Notes under the pieces: generated by a model
Databases searched by the model: none
The model's input: the letters and a program-made list of their open reading frames with translations, nothing else
Told to the model about the DNA's origin: nothing
Translations under genes and position numbers: made by a program
In this document: positions 22,511-34,417 of the stretch, piece after piece
Layout: every line of letters starts with the position of its first letter
Numbering within the stretch: position 1 is the first letter of the stretch
Assembly (NCBI GenBank): GCA_037957365.1
Contig: JARHVA010000001.1
Location: forward strand, 9,988,501 to 10,052,500
Length of the DNA: 64,000 nucleotides
Origin: Torreya grandis
Taxonomy: Eukaryota > Streptophyta > Pinopsida > Cupressales > Taxaceae
Direction of reading: 5' to 3'

Positions 22511-23829
22511 CATAGTCACAAGGTTTGGCCGAATCTCAGCCAAATTCGGAACGATCCGCATTTTTTCGGTCGTCCAGATTAATCCGCCGGGTTCGGGCTG
22601 TTTTATTATTAAAAAATAAATATTTTAAAGACTTTCACAGAACCCTAAAAAATGCGGCCTCGTCTCCCTCGCGAACCCTAAAAAGCGCGATTTCGAGCAA
22701 CAAAAGAGTGAAAGAAGTGAGACACTGAGTGTAGTGAGCGCGGCAGAAGATTGAAAGCAGTGCGCGCGCGGCAGAAGATTGAAAGATTTTTGTGGCTGAG
22801 CGGCTGAACGAGGGAGCCCGACGACGTCCGACAAGCGGCTGAGCCGCTGAACGAGGGAGCCCGGAGACATCCAACGAGCCGCTGAGCGGCTGAGCGAAAG
22901 GCCGAATCACACCAGTCGTGACCGCCGCCGGGAGGTAGCCAGGTAGGGTCTGTTCTCCGTTGTTTAGCATTAGGGTTTACCAGTTGATGATTGCCGCATT
23001 TAGCTTTAGGTTTACCGTTTAACTTTATGTTATTATTATAATTATTTAATATTTTTTATTATTTTATTTTTATTTTTATTAATATATTTTAAATTATTTA
23101 TTTCATATTTTACATTTTTTTATTATTACGAAATACTAAATATATTATTTAATATTTATTTTTATATTTAATATTATTTATTTTGTATTAATATTTTTCA
23201 TTTATAATTAATAAAATATAAATGTAAATAGCATTTTTATTTTATAATATTAATTTTAAATATTTTTATTTTTTTTTTAATTTAAATTTTATTAAATATT
23301 TTTAATACAAATATGATTTATACTTTATAATCTTAATATTAAAAAAATTATTTTTTATTTTTTTAACTTGTATTATATATCTTTATAATAAATTTAAACT
23401 ATATTTAGGTTTATATTTTATAAACTATAATTATAATGAATATATTTATTTTTATATATATTTTAAAATCTAAATTTTATTATATAATATTTAGTTATTT
23501 AGATTTATCTTTTATAAATTATAATTATAATAAATATTTTTATTTTTTGTATTTTTAAAAATTTATATTTTATTATATAATATTTATATTTATCTTTTAT
23601 AGATTATAATTAATATATATATATATATATATATATATTTTTTTTCAAATTTAAATTTTATTATATAAGTCATACTCAGATTTTATTTATATTATACAAG
23701 TCATTATTTTATTTTATATTATATTTTGCTATCTTTTAATGTAATTCAATTTTGAAACTCATGCGTTTCTCAATTTTGCAAGTGTCAAATTAATGTTCAT
23801 TCTTTAGTAGACTTAAATATTTTGCATTT

Positions 23830-23862
<33 letters not shown>

Positions 23863-23965
23863 ACCGAAATTTTCCGGATTTTTTCCGAACCTTTTCAAAA
23901 AGTTCTGGATTCCTCATTTTTTCCCCCTTCCAAACCTTTCCGGATTTCCGAACCTTGTGACTATG
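22511..23965. mobile_element. Non-autonomous hAT (1455 bp), CATAGTCAC family
   Basis: The perfect 8-bp target duplication CTTCCTGC is at 22503-22510 and 23966-23973. Ends: left CATAGTCACAAGGTTTGG, right (minus strand) CATAGTCACAAGGTTCGG. The left third (22511-22960) is CpG- and GC-rich with short repeats and stem-forming GGCTGAGCC text. The remainder (22985-23870) is almost pure A/T. No transposase remains. A donor-like CAGGTAGGG near 22941 suggests the GC-rich part is the leader or first exon of an ancestral transposase gene. Confidence 0.85.
22985..23870. repeat. Extremely AT-rich low-complexity tract
   Basis: Nearly 900 bases almost entirely of A and T, including TA runs at about 23611-23636 and 23835-23861. 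It lies wholly inside the hAT and has no coding potential. Confidence 0.9.
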
Positions 23966-24453
23966 CTTCCTGCAGCAGCATGGGAATATCGGATCACATG
24001 GAAGACCACAACTAGATTTACTCTGTATGAACTGGGCTATGGGAAAAAACATGTTTTCCTCATAGAATTTGAACATAAAACCTTGCAGACAACTTGGAAC
24101 TTGGCCTAGACTTGTTATATACACATAAGGACATAATCATGCATTTGAATGCTTTGTATGAACTTTGAAGAGAATCATTACATCATACAAAAGTGGTACA
24201 ACGGCAACAGATCAGATGGCATTACAAGTATATCAGGGCGAGACAATTCCAGCTAGGAGAGTGGGCCTTAATTTTTTATTCTGAGTATAAGGACCACAAA
24301 GGGAAGCCGAGAACTAGAGGGATTGGTCCTTATGAGATAGAGGAAGTGTTTCACAATGGAGGTGTCAAGTTACACACAATTGACCCGGTACAATTTGGCT
24401 TATTAGTTGATGGTCATCGGTTGAAATTATACAAAAAGCTACTTTCCAAATAA

Positions 24454-25925
24454 AGCTTCACATGATAGTTTTGGATGAGCATACCCTTCATTCCACTCAA
24501 TCCATAGGGGGTCTTGTTCAAATATCAGAAGGATATTTCAGCCTACCCTTCTTCTCCATGGACAAAGGGTAAGGATTCTATCACAGTCTGGTCCAATCAC
24601 ACATCTGTTTGGTTGAGTATGAAGAATAAACATTCTGCATAATTAGTCTCTTTGCTGATCAGTGAAGATAAAAAAACAAAAAAAATTCAATAATGAAAAC
24701 CTTCGGGCATTGTTGACAAACTTGGTTAGAAAACTAGTTACTAGTTGACCAATGTTTGTATAAAGCGCCTTGATGGAAAATCAACTTGCTTACTATCCAA
24801 TGGATTTTTAAAAAAAGAGAAAAAGATGCAATAAAAATATACTTTTTATTCTCCTCTTTGCTCACCACCTTTTCCTAAGCCCTGAGCAGCTGCTACAACT
24901 CCCCCTAGACAGCTGTAACTTGCATCTTGCTTGCTATAGGTTGCAAATTTAGTTGCTACAAGCTCTAAGCAATTGCTACGGGTTGAATAGTGAATGCTAC
25001 AAAATGAGTAGTAGATGCTACAAGAAGTTGTGAAATGATGAAAAAAAGGTTGCAATTGCCACAAAATGACTGATAGATGATATAAGGTAAAAAGTATACA
25101 AGATACAGAGAGTAGAAGATGCTACAAGATGGACACCAACAACATAAGGATGTGATGTAGTTGCTCTAGGATCAAGCATAGTTGGACACCTTTGATATAG
25201 AGATAAATGAAGTTGTTATAGGATGATGGGATTACCATAAGTAGCATCAAATCTTTGACACCAGTTGAGATAGATAGTTATATGTACTATTTTTGCCCCT
25301 AGTTGCTTGCTACTGCAAGGCACCTATCAACGTTTCAATAATTCTTTGACATCCTCTTTCTACAAGCACTTACCTATTTGAGTAACTAGCACTCTTACCA
25401 GCAATTAGAAGCCATGAAGATCATCACATCAACACTTTGATCAACATGCCTACAACACTCCCTGACACAAGACCACTCCAGATTGAGCACCATTAGGTTT
25501 CCATACAGTTTCCACCTCATCATTACTCGAAAACGAGAACTCACTTGAGGCGACCATACAGATCCACATAATTGGTACCCAACTCGAAAAAGGTAATAAT
25601 GTCTTCTTCCCAAATAATTATATTTTATTTCATGTGGATATTTATGACTATGTCATCATACAATTATAAGTGCTATTTAATTGCTAAGGGCTTTAGCCCG
25701 TGGCAATTCATTTCCTTTTTTGGCAACTTGTCCATCATAATCAATACATTGCCATCAAAAATCCATCGCCACAACCTACCTTTTTGCCACACGTTTGACT
25801 TATCTTGTCCTTTATTCGTAGATGAGTGACATGGCAATTGGGGGTGGGGAGGAGATTTGCTTGCATTGATATGCTACATAATCTGAGGCACACGCAACAA
25901 AATAAATAATTAATGCAGCTGCGGT
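24454..25925 (+). other. Gypsy internal spacer after integrase, no gene
   Basis: Separates integrase from the post-pol ORF. It has repeated TTGCTACA/GCTACAAG motifs between 24880 and 25140 that echo the TAGCAA motifs of the LTRs. No protein similarity was found on either strand. Confidence 0.5.
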
Positions 25926-26701
25926 CATAGTCACCGCATTTGCCAAAAATTTTAAAATTTGTTTAAATTTGTCTAGAAATTCAGCCCAAAATTTTAAAAG
26001 GAATTTAATAAAAAAAAATCTTTAAAAATTGTCTAAATTCGTTTCAAATTTGCCGAAATTCATTTAAATTCGCGTTTTAGGGTTAAAATTCATGTAAAAT
26101 TTTCTACTACAGGAAAAAGGGTGCAGCTTGCAGAAACAAATGGCTTCTGGAAATATTGTTGTGATTGCCATTGTTTTAGCACTTTTAAATTTGTTTAAAT
26201 TCACGTTTTGATAACCCTGTAGCTGTAAACGTTGTTATGTAGATTACAATTTATCATATTTTATAATTTTGTAAGGCCAACTGCAGATGCTAGCTACCTT
26301 ATCTATATGTCTATGCGTTACTCATTTCTAGAATTCCAAACATATTTAATGCGTGGAATTTATATATTTCCATCCCAAACACTTTTAGAAGTCCTTAGAA
26401 AGTTACAAGTATCTATGATTATTAAAAGTTTCAGACAGAGATTGCAAAGGTGGGCTAGAAAATTATAGGAAGGGGCAAAATTTAGAACTGTGACATCAAA
26501 AGTGGCCCTAAACACACACAAACGCCTTACCACAGAGGGAAAAGAGCATTCAGATTCCTTCAAATGTACAAGAAAAATATAATATTTAAAAAAATAAGTA
26601 TATTTCTATTAGCCAAATTTATCACGAATTTAATCTTAAAAATTTTAGTTCCAATTTTTTCCTCGGCAAATTCAAACATGAATATGAATGTGGTGACTAT
26701 G
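25926..26701. mobile_element. Non-autonomous hAT (776 bp), CATAGTCAC family
   Basis: Left end CATAGTCACCGCATTTG, right end (minus strand) CATAGTCACCACATTCA. The flanking octamers GCTGCGGT (25918-25925) and ACTGCGAG (26702-26709) share the core CTGCG, 5 of 8 positions, as an eroded target duplication. The interior has repeated AAATTTGTTTAAATTC text and no ORF. It shares its first nine terminal bases with the 22511-23965 element. Confidence 0.65.
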
Positions 26702-26829
26702 ACTGCGAGTAGGGAAAGTCAAGATAATAATGGTCGCTAAACAAACAAAATGCACTGCTACTCCAACAGACAATGAAAAACCCTCTTCTTGTTTTTGGCA
26801 AGTAAGAACAGAGTAATCGTGGGAGATGT

Positions 26830-29120
26830 TCAGAGAGAACCTACAAACCTCATACCATTGCGGGCCAATAAGGGTGTCGCCAATATCTACCAAAATGTAG
26901 GATGGATGACATATTTTGAAAGATTGATTGGGTAAAATGACCACATTGTAGAAGAATTTGCTAGCACCTTTGTCAATGGGGAAACTACTATCAAGGGGTT
27001 GAGGATATTTTGCATAGGAGATGAGCGATTGGTAGCTTTGAAGCAAGGCACACTCTATTCCTCTTTACACCATGTATGGGCAGAAATTGCTTTATTTATT
27101 ATCAAATATTTACCCTGTGAGGGTAGACACTCCATGCTCTATGCAACTCATTTCAAATTCTTTAATCATCTAAGGCATGATAGAAGGGTAAATGTGCCAA
27201 GTTTTTTGTTGAATTTGTTGAGAAGGATGACAAAAGAATATCAAATGGGCAAACCCAAATCTTTGTCTCACCACTACCTGATTCAATTAATTGTAGAACG
27301 ATGTGTAAGAGATAATAGACTTAGTTTAGCTTGGGTTGATTTTCTACAAAGACAATTAGAAGAGGAAGCAGAGGAAGAATTTGAAAAAGCAGCAACAGAG
27401 GAGAATGAAGAAGAAGAGGAAGGAGAGATAGTTGTAGAAGAGGAAGTTGCATTGGAAAAACAAGAGGCAACTGTTGAACCATCAATAGAACCTGTAGAAA
27501 AAGAAAGTATGGTGCAACCAAGGAGAAGAAAAAGAAAATTGATCATTCCACCTTCATTAGAATCACAAGAGAGGGCATCAGAGCAAGGGAAAGACGATGT
27601 TCCCTCAATTTCGAACCCTACAAAAAGACAAAATTCTAAACCCTTGCAGGTTTATAGAAGATCATACCGATTGAGGGAAAAGATGACTGCAAAACATACT
27701 TAAGGAACCCCATCCTTGATTCATATAAGTGAAAATTCCCCTGAAGAAGAGAGAAGGGCTAGAAAGGAAAGAACTCCAACAACCAGTAGTAGTGAAGAAG
27801 AGTATTCCACTTCACATAGCTCTGGATCTTCAGGTTCTAAAGAATTGGAACATGAAGCCAATTCACAATCAGCAGAAAGAGATGTGAGGGAAGAAAGACA
27901 AGAAGATGAGGAGATGTTTGAGCAGTTTGATAATACAGGGGAGCGGGTAGACCAAGAGAACCCTGAAATGCCACACCGAGCAAAAATTCAAACCCTGGAG
28001 CAAGCTCTTAGGGAAATAGAATTCCTTAGAGGTTGAGTACGAGAATTAGAAGAAAATGGATTAGACACACTAGCAAGGGTGGTGGAATCATAGAGTGCAC
28101 ACATGTAGGCTCTTGTAGTACAATGTGTAGCACAGCTTGTGGCGCCATTTATGGTACAACCTACAACATCCCCTATAGTAGAAGAATACCCTGTCACTTC
28201 CAGAATTGTTGAGAAATCTATTGCATCTACATCAACCCAAACAAGTAACCTTGACCAAACACTACTTATTCTTGAAATGTATTTGAAGGGAGATGCAACA
28301 TTTAGGATGTACAAATTCAGTGGTATAGACATTATAGCCAATTAAAGGAAGAAAATAAGGTATTAAAAGAGAAAGTTTAGGAGGATGAGGCACAAATCAT
28401 GAGACGGGAAGAAAAAGTGGGGGATATGGGAAAATTGACTGAGCAACTTTTGAATTGTAGGCAACTTGCTCGATTTTACTTTGTTTATCTTGAAGAGCAA
28501 TGGTTAAAGTTTCAATTCATGAAGGTATATTGTGATTTGCTCCACTTGGTGATTGATCCCACATCAGTCTTTGAGTTTTATAGTAGTTGTACCCCTGAAG
28601 CTCATAATCTATTCTGTAAATTCTATATACATAATTATGTTCTTCATAATGTAGTGGAACCCAAACCTATATGTGGGTGATGTTTTGCTGAAGGCTTTTT
28701 CCTCATTTGGTGAATAAAAAAAAGGGCCATGAATTGATGGAATACCAAGAAAAAAAGGAAACTACCTTGATGATTAGAGCAAAGGCCACTAGACCTGATT
28801 TGATAGAGGAAGACTGGGTCTCACTGATGAGAAAGAGAGAAGTAGCTTAATGGTTTTTAAAAGAACAAATTGAAGCCCAAAATCAATACCTTACATTGTT
28901 GACTGAGATTGGTCAGAAAGTATTTAATGTTTGTATATCTAGATGGCAAGAGCTAATATTTGAATTGAGAAGGAAGGAGCTATTTTGTAGATATAATTTC
29001 AAAGCAGCCCTCAAAAGAATCCACACATCAAAAAAAATTGCAAGGAGGGAGGAATTGAATTGGATAGCCATTACCTTTCAACCCCCACTGTTTTGGTTTC
29101 TCATTCCTGACTGGACATGA
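26830..29120 (+). pseudogene. Post-pol ORF of gypsy element, function unknown
   Basis: The plus-strand frame starts near VANIYQNVGWMTYFERLIG, then VEEFASTFVNG, and the 234-codon open piece 26999-27703 (CEGRHSMLYATHFKFFNHLRH; RRMTKEYQMGKPKSLSHHYL). This resembles the accessory protein found in other plant retrotransposons (the so-called plant transposon protein type). A long Glu-rich acidic stretch and a basic RRRKRK cluster follow, then pieces at 27716-28036 (Ser/Glu-rich), 28399-28680 and 28896-29120, all same-strand and helical. No enzyme motif is seen. Its position between integrase and the polypurine tract is where an envelope-like gene sits in Athila; no transmembrane segment is visible. 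Confidence 0.55.
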
Positions 29121-29287
29121 CAAATATAGGTTGATAGGAATGCAGAAGATGAGATGGAAGAAGTTGGAGGCTCATGAGGAATTTTATGGAAAGTAGGTGT
29201 CTAGATCATTATAACCTTTTGACTTTAGGTTTCTATGTGCCCATGAGATGCATAAATTGCTAGTTGCTCAAGGACGATCAACCCATT

Positions 29288-29300
29288 AAGTTGGGAGGTG
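29288..29300 (+). other. Polypurine tract
   Basis: AAGTTGGGAGGTG directly precedes the 3' LTR start TGATGAG, matching the usual tract of Tat/Athila elements. Confidence 0.7.
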
Positions 29301-29493
29301 TGATGAGCTGTAGAAATGGTCTAATCTAAGCCCCTAATACCTTTCCTTTAAAACTCTTATTGATAGCTTCTTAGACATAAAAGCTATGTTTTGTGGATTC
29401 CACCTATAAATAGCACTAATAAATATGATGCATATGTTGTTTATGTTTATATGGATAAAATGGTTTATTTTGTGATTAAGATGCATTATGGAC

Positions 29494-32400
29494 CATAGTA
29501 GAAAATGGTTACTCGGCAAACAAAAATTGTGACCCTTACTCGAGACTCGACAATTACAAAGCATTACTTGGCACTTTTATCGCTACTTAAATATATATAA
29601 ATTCATAAAATATAGTGAATTACATAAAAAATTGAAATGAATTTAGAGAAATGATTGTAGAGATTCAGAGAACACATAACTCAGAGTCATAAACATGCTT
29701 TATATTAGTTTTTAAGCAAAAAAGAGTACAATGTAAATGCCGAATGCTATATTTTAAACAAAAAAAAGATTAAAATGGCTCATGGAAGTTGTTCTCTTCA
29801 ACTCCTTTGTTGCCCCGTAGAAGTGAAAGGTAAAGACTGCTCCACTGGAACATCATCCAACTCCAAATCCTCGCCAACCCCTCTATATCCTCTGCTTCCC
29901 CTGCCGTCATAGCTTCTACTTCCCTATCTAAATTTTCAACCTCCTCGGTAAACATGGGATCTTGGGGCACATCATCAGACTCAACAATCCAATCTAAGTA
30001 TGGATCAATGTCATCCAAGTCAATTGCTTTGTGACTATCCGTCTCTTACACCTGTTTCGCATGAAGGCGAAGATTGTACCGCACATACACAAGGTCATTG
30101 AGACATTGTGTTGTCATCCTATTGTGTTTTTTGTGTGAATGCTCTCAAACATGCTCCAATTTCTTTCACACCCAGAAGCACTACATGGTTGGGACAAGAT
30201 GCGGATGGCTAATTTTTGAAGATTTGGTGTCCTTGCACCGTAATCCTCCCACCACAAATTTGCAACAAGAGATTTATAACTTTGTCAGTCAATGATACAA
30301 ATTACAATGATACAATAACAAGCATAAATGACTAAATTTGAATTTGTTCTTTTACCTGGTTGATAGGTCATTCTCCTTCAAATGCATAGAGGTGAAGAAA
30401 AGAGCTTCCCTTTTGCACTCTTGTAAATCTGCAACTCATCCACAATTATGTCTCTAGTGGCTTCGTCAACCACCAACCTTTGTATGCATGTATTGAGACC
30501 ATCCAAGACCTCATCCGCCCTAAATGAATCCGCAAAGAAAAACTTGGGGTTTAAATAGTAGGCCGCTGCATGTATATGTTGATGGAGCTGCTTGTTCCAT
30601 CTACGATCAATCAGGTGCCAAATGGGCTCATATTTTTGTTTATTTTGCCCATAAAAATTTGTTATACTCTCTTTGACCCTATCCATGACCTCATACAAAT
30701 ACTCCATCGGATTCTTTTCTCCATCCACCAAACAGAGAACTCTAACCAGAGGCTCTGACACCTAAAAACAAATAACGTATAATGTTAAAATTTAAATTAA
30801 GAATAATTAGAGTTGTTTATTTAAAAAGAAATAAATCATAACTAAAAAAAGTCAATTCCAAAGTCACCTTTATGATCTCATCCATGGTCTTTTCAAAGGC
30901 ATCACAAAAAATGTTCTTAACTTTTTCTCCTTCGGCTTTCTTGCTATATGGAGACTCCATCCACCGTGTGCTCACAAACCTCTGCCTAACAGATTTTAGG
31001 GAGGCTACAATGCTTTGTAATGTGATGAAGTGCATAGCAAATCTTGTGACCTCTGATTGCACTAGCTCTTTTCCATTGGTGTGCTCTCTCATCAAACTTA
31101 ACACCCAAGGATGATTGTAAATGTACTTTGTAATATCTCTCGTCTCTTCGACCACATTTTTCACCCATGACATTTTTCCTATATCCTCAAGCAAATGATC
31201 AATGCAATGGGCTGAGCATGGGCTCCAAAAAAGTGACGAGTTTCTTTCCACAAGAACTCTCTCCGCTGCTACATACGCTGTTGCATTATCGGTCACAACT
31301 TGGATGACGTTCTCCACACCCACTTCTATGACTACCTCGTCCAACATATCACACAAAGTTTTTGCATTTTTCACTTTGTTTGAGGCATCAATGGACTTCA
31401 AGAACACTAATGATCCACTTGAAGCCACTAAAAAATTAATCAAGGTGTTGTTCCTTCTATCTGTCCACCCATCAGACAAAATGCTGCAACCCTTTTTGTG
31501 TCGTACTCTTCTTTGCTCATCTACAATGAGCTCTGTATCTTTCACAACATCTTGTAATAGTGGACCTCTCAAGTCATGAGTAGGGGCTTTGAACCCCTTC
31601 CCAACAACGGTCAAAGTATTTACCAGATTCTCCCAGTATGGGCTTCTTGCCACATTGAATGGGATGTTGTTATAGTACCAAAAATTTGCCACTGCCACCC
31701 TTGCTTCATTATGCAGTTCCTTAATCCAAGCTATACCTTCAAGTGAAGGTTGTGCCCCAAGGGTATTTTGAGAAAAAAAAAACTAATGTGAACTTGCATT
31801 GCCTCCACTAGGTGAGGCTCATCTTCGAATCACACTTGGGGCAATAGAAGACCCAAACGCTGCTAACTCATTAGATTCATCTCTTTATGTACCCCTATTT
31901 GATATCACTGCAAGTGCATCAATAGTGATTTTTTTCTTTTTTTTCTCCTCAAACGCTGCCAGGATAGCAACCATCTCCATTTGAGCCTCATGTGGTGCTT
32001 TGTCACATATCCGCACATCATTTCCTGAAATCCATGCTATGTGGTACTTGAGGCGATTCACCCCTGCAGTCATCTTAAACCTGCAATAATTGCATATCAC
32101 AGAGTTGAGCTCTGGGCCTTCAACACAATGTTTCCAGGCTGGGTCATCTGACTTCTTAGAGGTAGACCGGTTACTACCACGGGAACCGGATGCCATTGTC
32201 AATATGTCAATATGCAATTTCAAACAGTTTTTGGAAGTTGGAGCTCAAACTTAGCAAAATGAGAGATAAATTATAAGATAATAATAAATATTAGAAAAAA
32301 AATACGATAATCAGATAAAATATTAAAATGTGATAAGTTTCTATTTTATTTACTTTTACTATGATTCTAATTTCTAATTTCTAAGTTTCTAACTGATTAT

Positions 32401-33122
32401 TAATATTTATTATTATTTTGCTACTTGCAGTTTGCTGCAGACAGTGACAGTTATAAAAATTTATAATCAATGATTTTATAATATATATCATGGATTTAAA
32501 TTTTTATAAGTTTATAACTATTAAAAAACCAATGTTTTATTAATGTTTTTTTTCTATTTAATATCTATTAAAATTTAATATATTATTTGTTAAAAATTAA
32601 CATTATCTGGATTCTATATCATAAATGTCTCAATCTAAGACAATAGACCAACATTTTTGATTTTTACAGGGTCGTCGATCGCGTTTTAACACAGCCCGCA
32701 GGGTAGACGACTAGACGCAGGGTTATGGGTATACTGGAGTCTAGATAGTGGATTGTGTATTGTTTTTGGCTTTTCAAGAATTTATAAAAATGAATAGAAC
32801 TTACCAATTACCACGACTTGACTGTATAATTCCTTAGGCTTCAGCTCAGTTTCGATTCTCGACGACGAAGAGGGCAAACACGACGGACGGCAGGGGAATG
32901 AAAAAAAAAGGAAAAATGAATCACTTTTAGGTTTTCACGATTTTTGTTGGGTACTTTGTTTTTGACCGGTTAGCAGGTCAAAACCCGTGGTTTTTTGCAG
33001 CTAACCGGCCCACGAAACCCGCGGGTTTTGCCCTGGTAACCGGCCTGTGTTTTATCGGGTGTCTACCCGGGGGGTTGTGGAAAAATGAAATACTGCAAGT
33101 ACCCGCATTTTTTAATACTATG
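29494..33122 (-). mobile_element. hAT transposon (3629 bp), best-preserved copy
   Basis: Inserted in the 3' LTR with target duplications TTATGGAC (29486-29493) and TTATGGAA (33123-33130), 7 of 8 matching. The ends CATAGTAGAAAATGG (left) and CATAGTATTAAAAAATG (right, minus strand) form the inverted repeat. Both subterminal zones contain GGGTAC/GGCCGGTTA-type CpG-bearing text (for example 32960-33080). The transposase gene runs on the minus strand from about 32196 to 29770. Confidence 0.85.
29770..32196 (-). pseudogene. hAT transposase, nearly intact, one clear frameshift
   Basis: Exon 1 (start 32196, MASGSRGSNRS) has a BED zinc finger: DPAWKHCVEG, CNYCRFKM, RLKYHIA. Exon 2 (about 31790-30817) carries the DUF659/catalytic core: NVARSPYWENLV, CSILSDGWTDRRNNTLIN, ENVIQVVTDNATAY, FWSPCSAHCIDHLLEDIGK. 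Exon 3 (30761-30378) continues it (RWNKQLHQHIHAAAYYLNP). The C-terminal dimerisation region at about 30290-30040 reads LVANLWWEDYGARTPNLQ and SASGCERNWSMFESIHTK; then a frameshift in an A run near 30115-30125 diverts it before LNDLVYVRYNLRLH. An acidic tail (EEVENLDREVEAMTAGEAED) ends at 29770. Introns are inferred. Confidence 0.8.
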
Positions 33123-33152
33123 TTATGGAATATCTTTGCTATCATACGTTTA

Positions 33153-33410
33153 AGATCTTGAGCAAATAGGACTAAGTACCAGCCATAGCAACTGGGCAGT
33201 GCCAGCTCGTAGCATCTAGGCAAAGCTAATTTATAGTGAATGGAGTAATACAACCTATAGCAAATAGCCCATAGCAACCTCAGATCTTGAGCAAATAGGA
33301 CTAAGTACCGGCCATAGCAACTGGGCAGTGCCATTCCGTAGCAACTAGGCAAAGCTAATTCATAGCAAATGGAGTAATACAACCTATAGTGACTAGCCCA
33401 TAGCAACCTT
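33153..33410 (+). repeat. 129-bp tandem duplication in 3' LTR
   Basis: Two copies, 33153-33281 and 33282-33410, both start AGATCTTGAGCAAATAGG and include the TAGCAACTGGGCAGTGCC motif. The 5' LTR has a single copy from about 15610. Confidence 0.85.
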
Positions 33411-34417
33411 TAGGTTGCCATGACTAGCTCATAGCAAATGCTAGACAGTTGTTCCAGGCTATAGTAGTTATAATGACATCTTTGGTTGTTGCTAAGTGGT
33501 TGGAGTCAATGAATGGATCTCACAATCTAAGACCATGAACAACGCGTGGTTGAAGGTGTTGACAATGGTTGCTCCTAACGGGACCATATCTCTTTGTCAA
33601 CACAACCAAGCAACATAACATCTTTCATTCTATTTTCTTCCCACAATCATTGTTGGCAACATTTCCATAGTTAGGATGTACCAACTGATTTCTTAAAATT
33701 TGTTTGTATTATTAGCTTAGGTATGTTTTGGTTAAAACTATAAGATCCCTGCCCCTGTATTTAAGACAACAGGGCATAGGCCCATGGTAATAGGAAATTA
33801 GGAAATGAATAGCAGTTGAAGTATATCAAGTTATCTTTTGTAATCTTTGTTGTAGCAATCTTTATTTGCTACAAGATTCTTAATGCAAGCAAGTGATTTG
33901 AAGTAAAAGCGTTTACCACCTAAGGGAAGGAGTCCCCCCAACTCAAATCCAACCAAGGAGTCCCCCCTCGTAAAGAGTTGCAGTGAAGATCCCAATCCGT
34001 TGGATTAGCTATTGGTTTGTGTGCAAGCATTCAATTATTTCCTTCTAAATTTTGGATGTATGAATCAAGATTGGTGTGAATGTTATTGAATTTCTTAAAG
34101 GAAGCTTCCACATAATTATTTCAATTCATATTAATCATTCAATTCTTGCAAAGTGTTATATACTTTCTTGTACTTTTAATTTATGCAATTTACTTTATGC
34201 AAGGGAGTGTTACCTATCTACAATCAATAAATCTCAATGAACGAACGAGTGTTGCATATACAGTGCCGACATCTTGTTAAGCTTAATGCACCCTGTGTTG
34301 ACAATTAGTGAAGAAAGTAGAGTTCATAAACCAAGCGGCTGCCTTATTGATTGATAAGGTTGTACGTACAAAGATTGGTCTGCGTCAGTTTAATTGGTGG
34401 TTAAATTTTGTTCATCG

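Larger units (their letters stand above)
21813..24453 (+). pseudogene. Gypsy integrase, split by hAT
   Basis: The zinc-binding HHCC part is at about 21925-22070 (CHDEPYGGHFPAERTTTK; RCNQCQ-like end with a stop). The DDE core follows: GIDFLGPI, VTDQGPQF, and the Glu block PSNG-VEVTN, where two Gln codons have become TAG and TAA. A hAT (22511-23965) splits the core after HYKDWEACLPA; the frame resumes AAWEYRITWKTTTRF. The C-terminal region at 24193-24453 (RARQFQLGEWALIF; TRGIGPYEIEEVFHNGGV; VDGHRLKLYKKLLSK) is well preserved. It would insert element cDNA into chromosomes; it is inactive here. Confidence 0.85.
15380..34417 (+). mobile_element. Ty3/gypsy (Tat/Athila-like) retrotransposon, 19 kb, nested
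   Basis: LTRs at 15380-16763 and 29301-34417 start TGATGAG. Flanking pentamers GGACT (15375-15379) and GTACT (34418-34422) differ by one base. The primer site TGGCGCCATTGCCGGAGGA is of the kind used by Athila/Tat elements. Domain order gag-protease-RT-RNase H-integrase is Ty3/gypsy, followed by an extra ORF of about 2.3 kb and a polypurine tract. Three hATs sit inside it; without them the element is about 13.2 kb. All genes have stops or shifts. By eye the first 190 bases of the LTRs differ at roughly 15-20 positions, so the insertion is old. Confidence 0.85.
29301..34417 (+). repeat. 3' LTR of gypsy element, interrupted by hAT
   Basis: Two segments, 29301-29493 and 33123-34417, align end to end with the 5' LTR 15380-16763. 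The gap is the hAT 29494-33122. It also has an extra 129-bp tandem copy that is absent from the 5' LTR. It ends GTTCATCG where the 5' LTR ends GCTCGTCA. Confidence 0.85.

Noticed and set aside
22625..22970. Minus-strand frames of 81 and 111 codons in the CpG-rich block
   Set aside because: They arise from GC-rich repeats of a non-autonomous hAT and lack any family similarity.
27283..27546. Minus-strand Ser/Leu-rich frames
   Set aside because: Reverse complement of the Glu-rich acidic tract in the post-pol ORF.
31202..31579. Plus-strand frame of 125 codons
   Set aside because: Antisense shadow of the hAT transposase at 30817-31790.
32978..33406. Minus-strand 142-codon frame with repeated CYGMALPSCYG text
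   Set aside because: It runs across the hAT end and the tandem-duplicated LTR, so the repeats reflect the 129-bp DNA duplication and not a protein.
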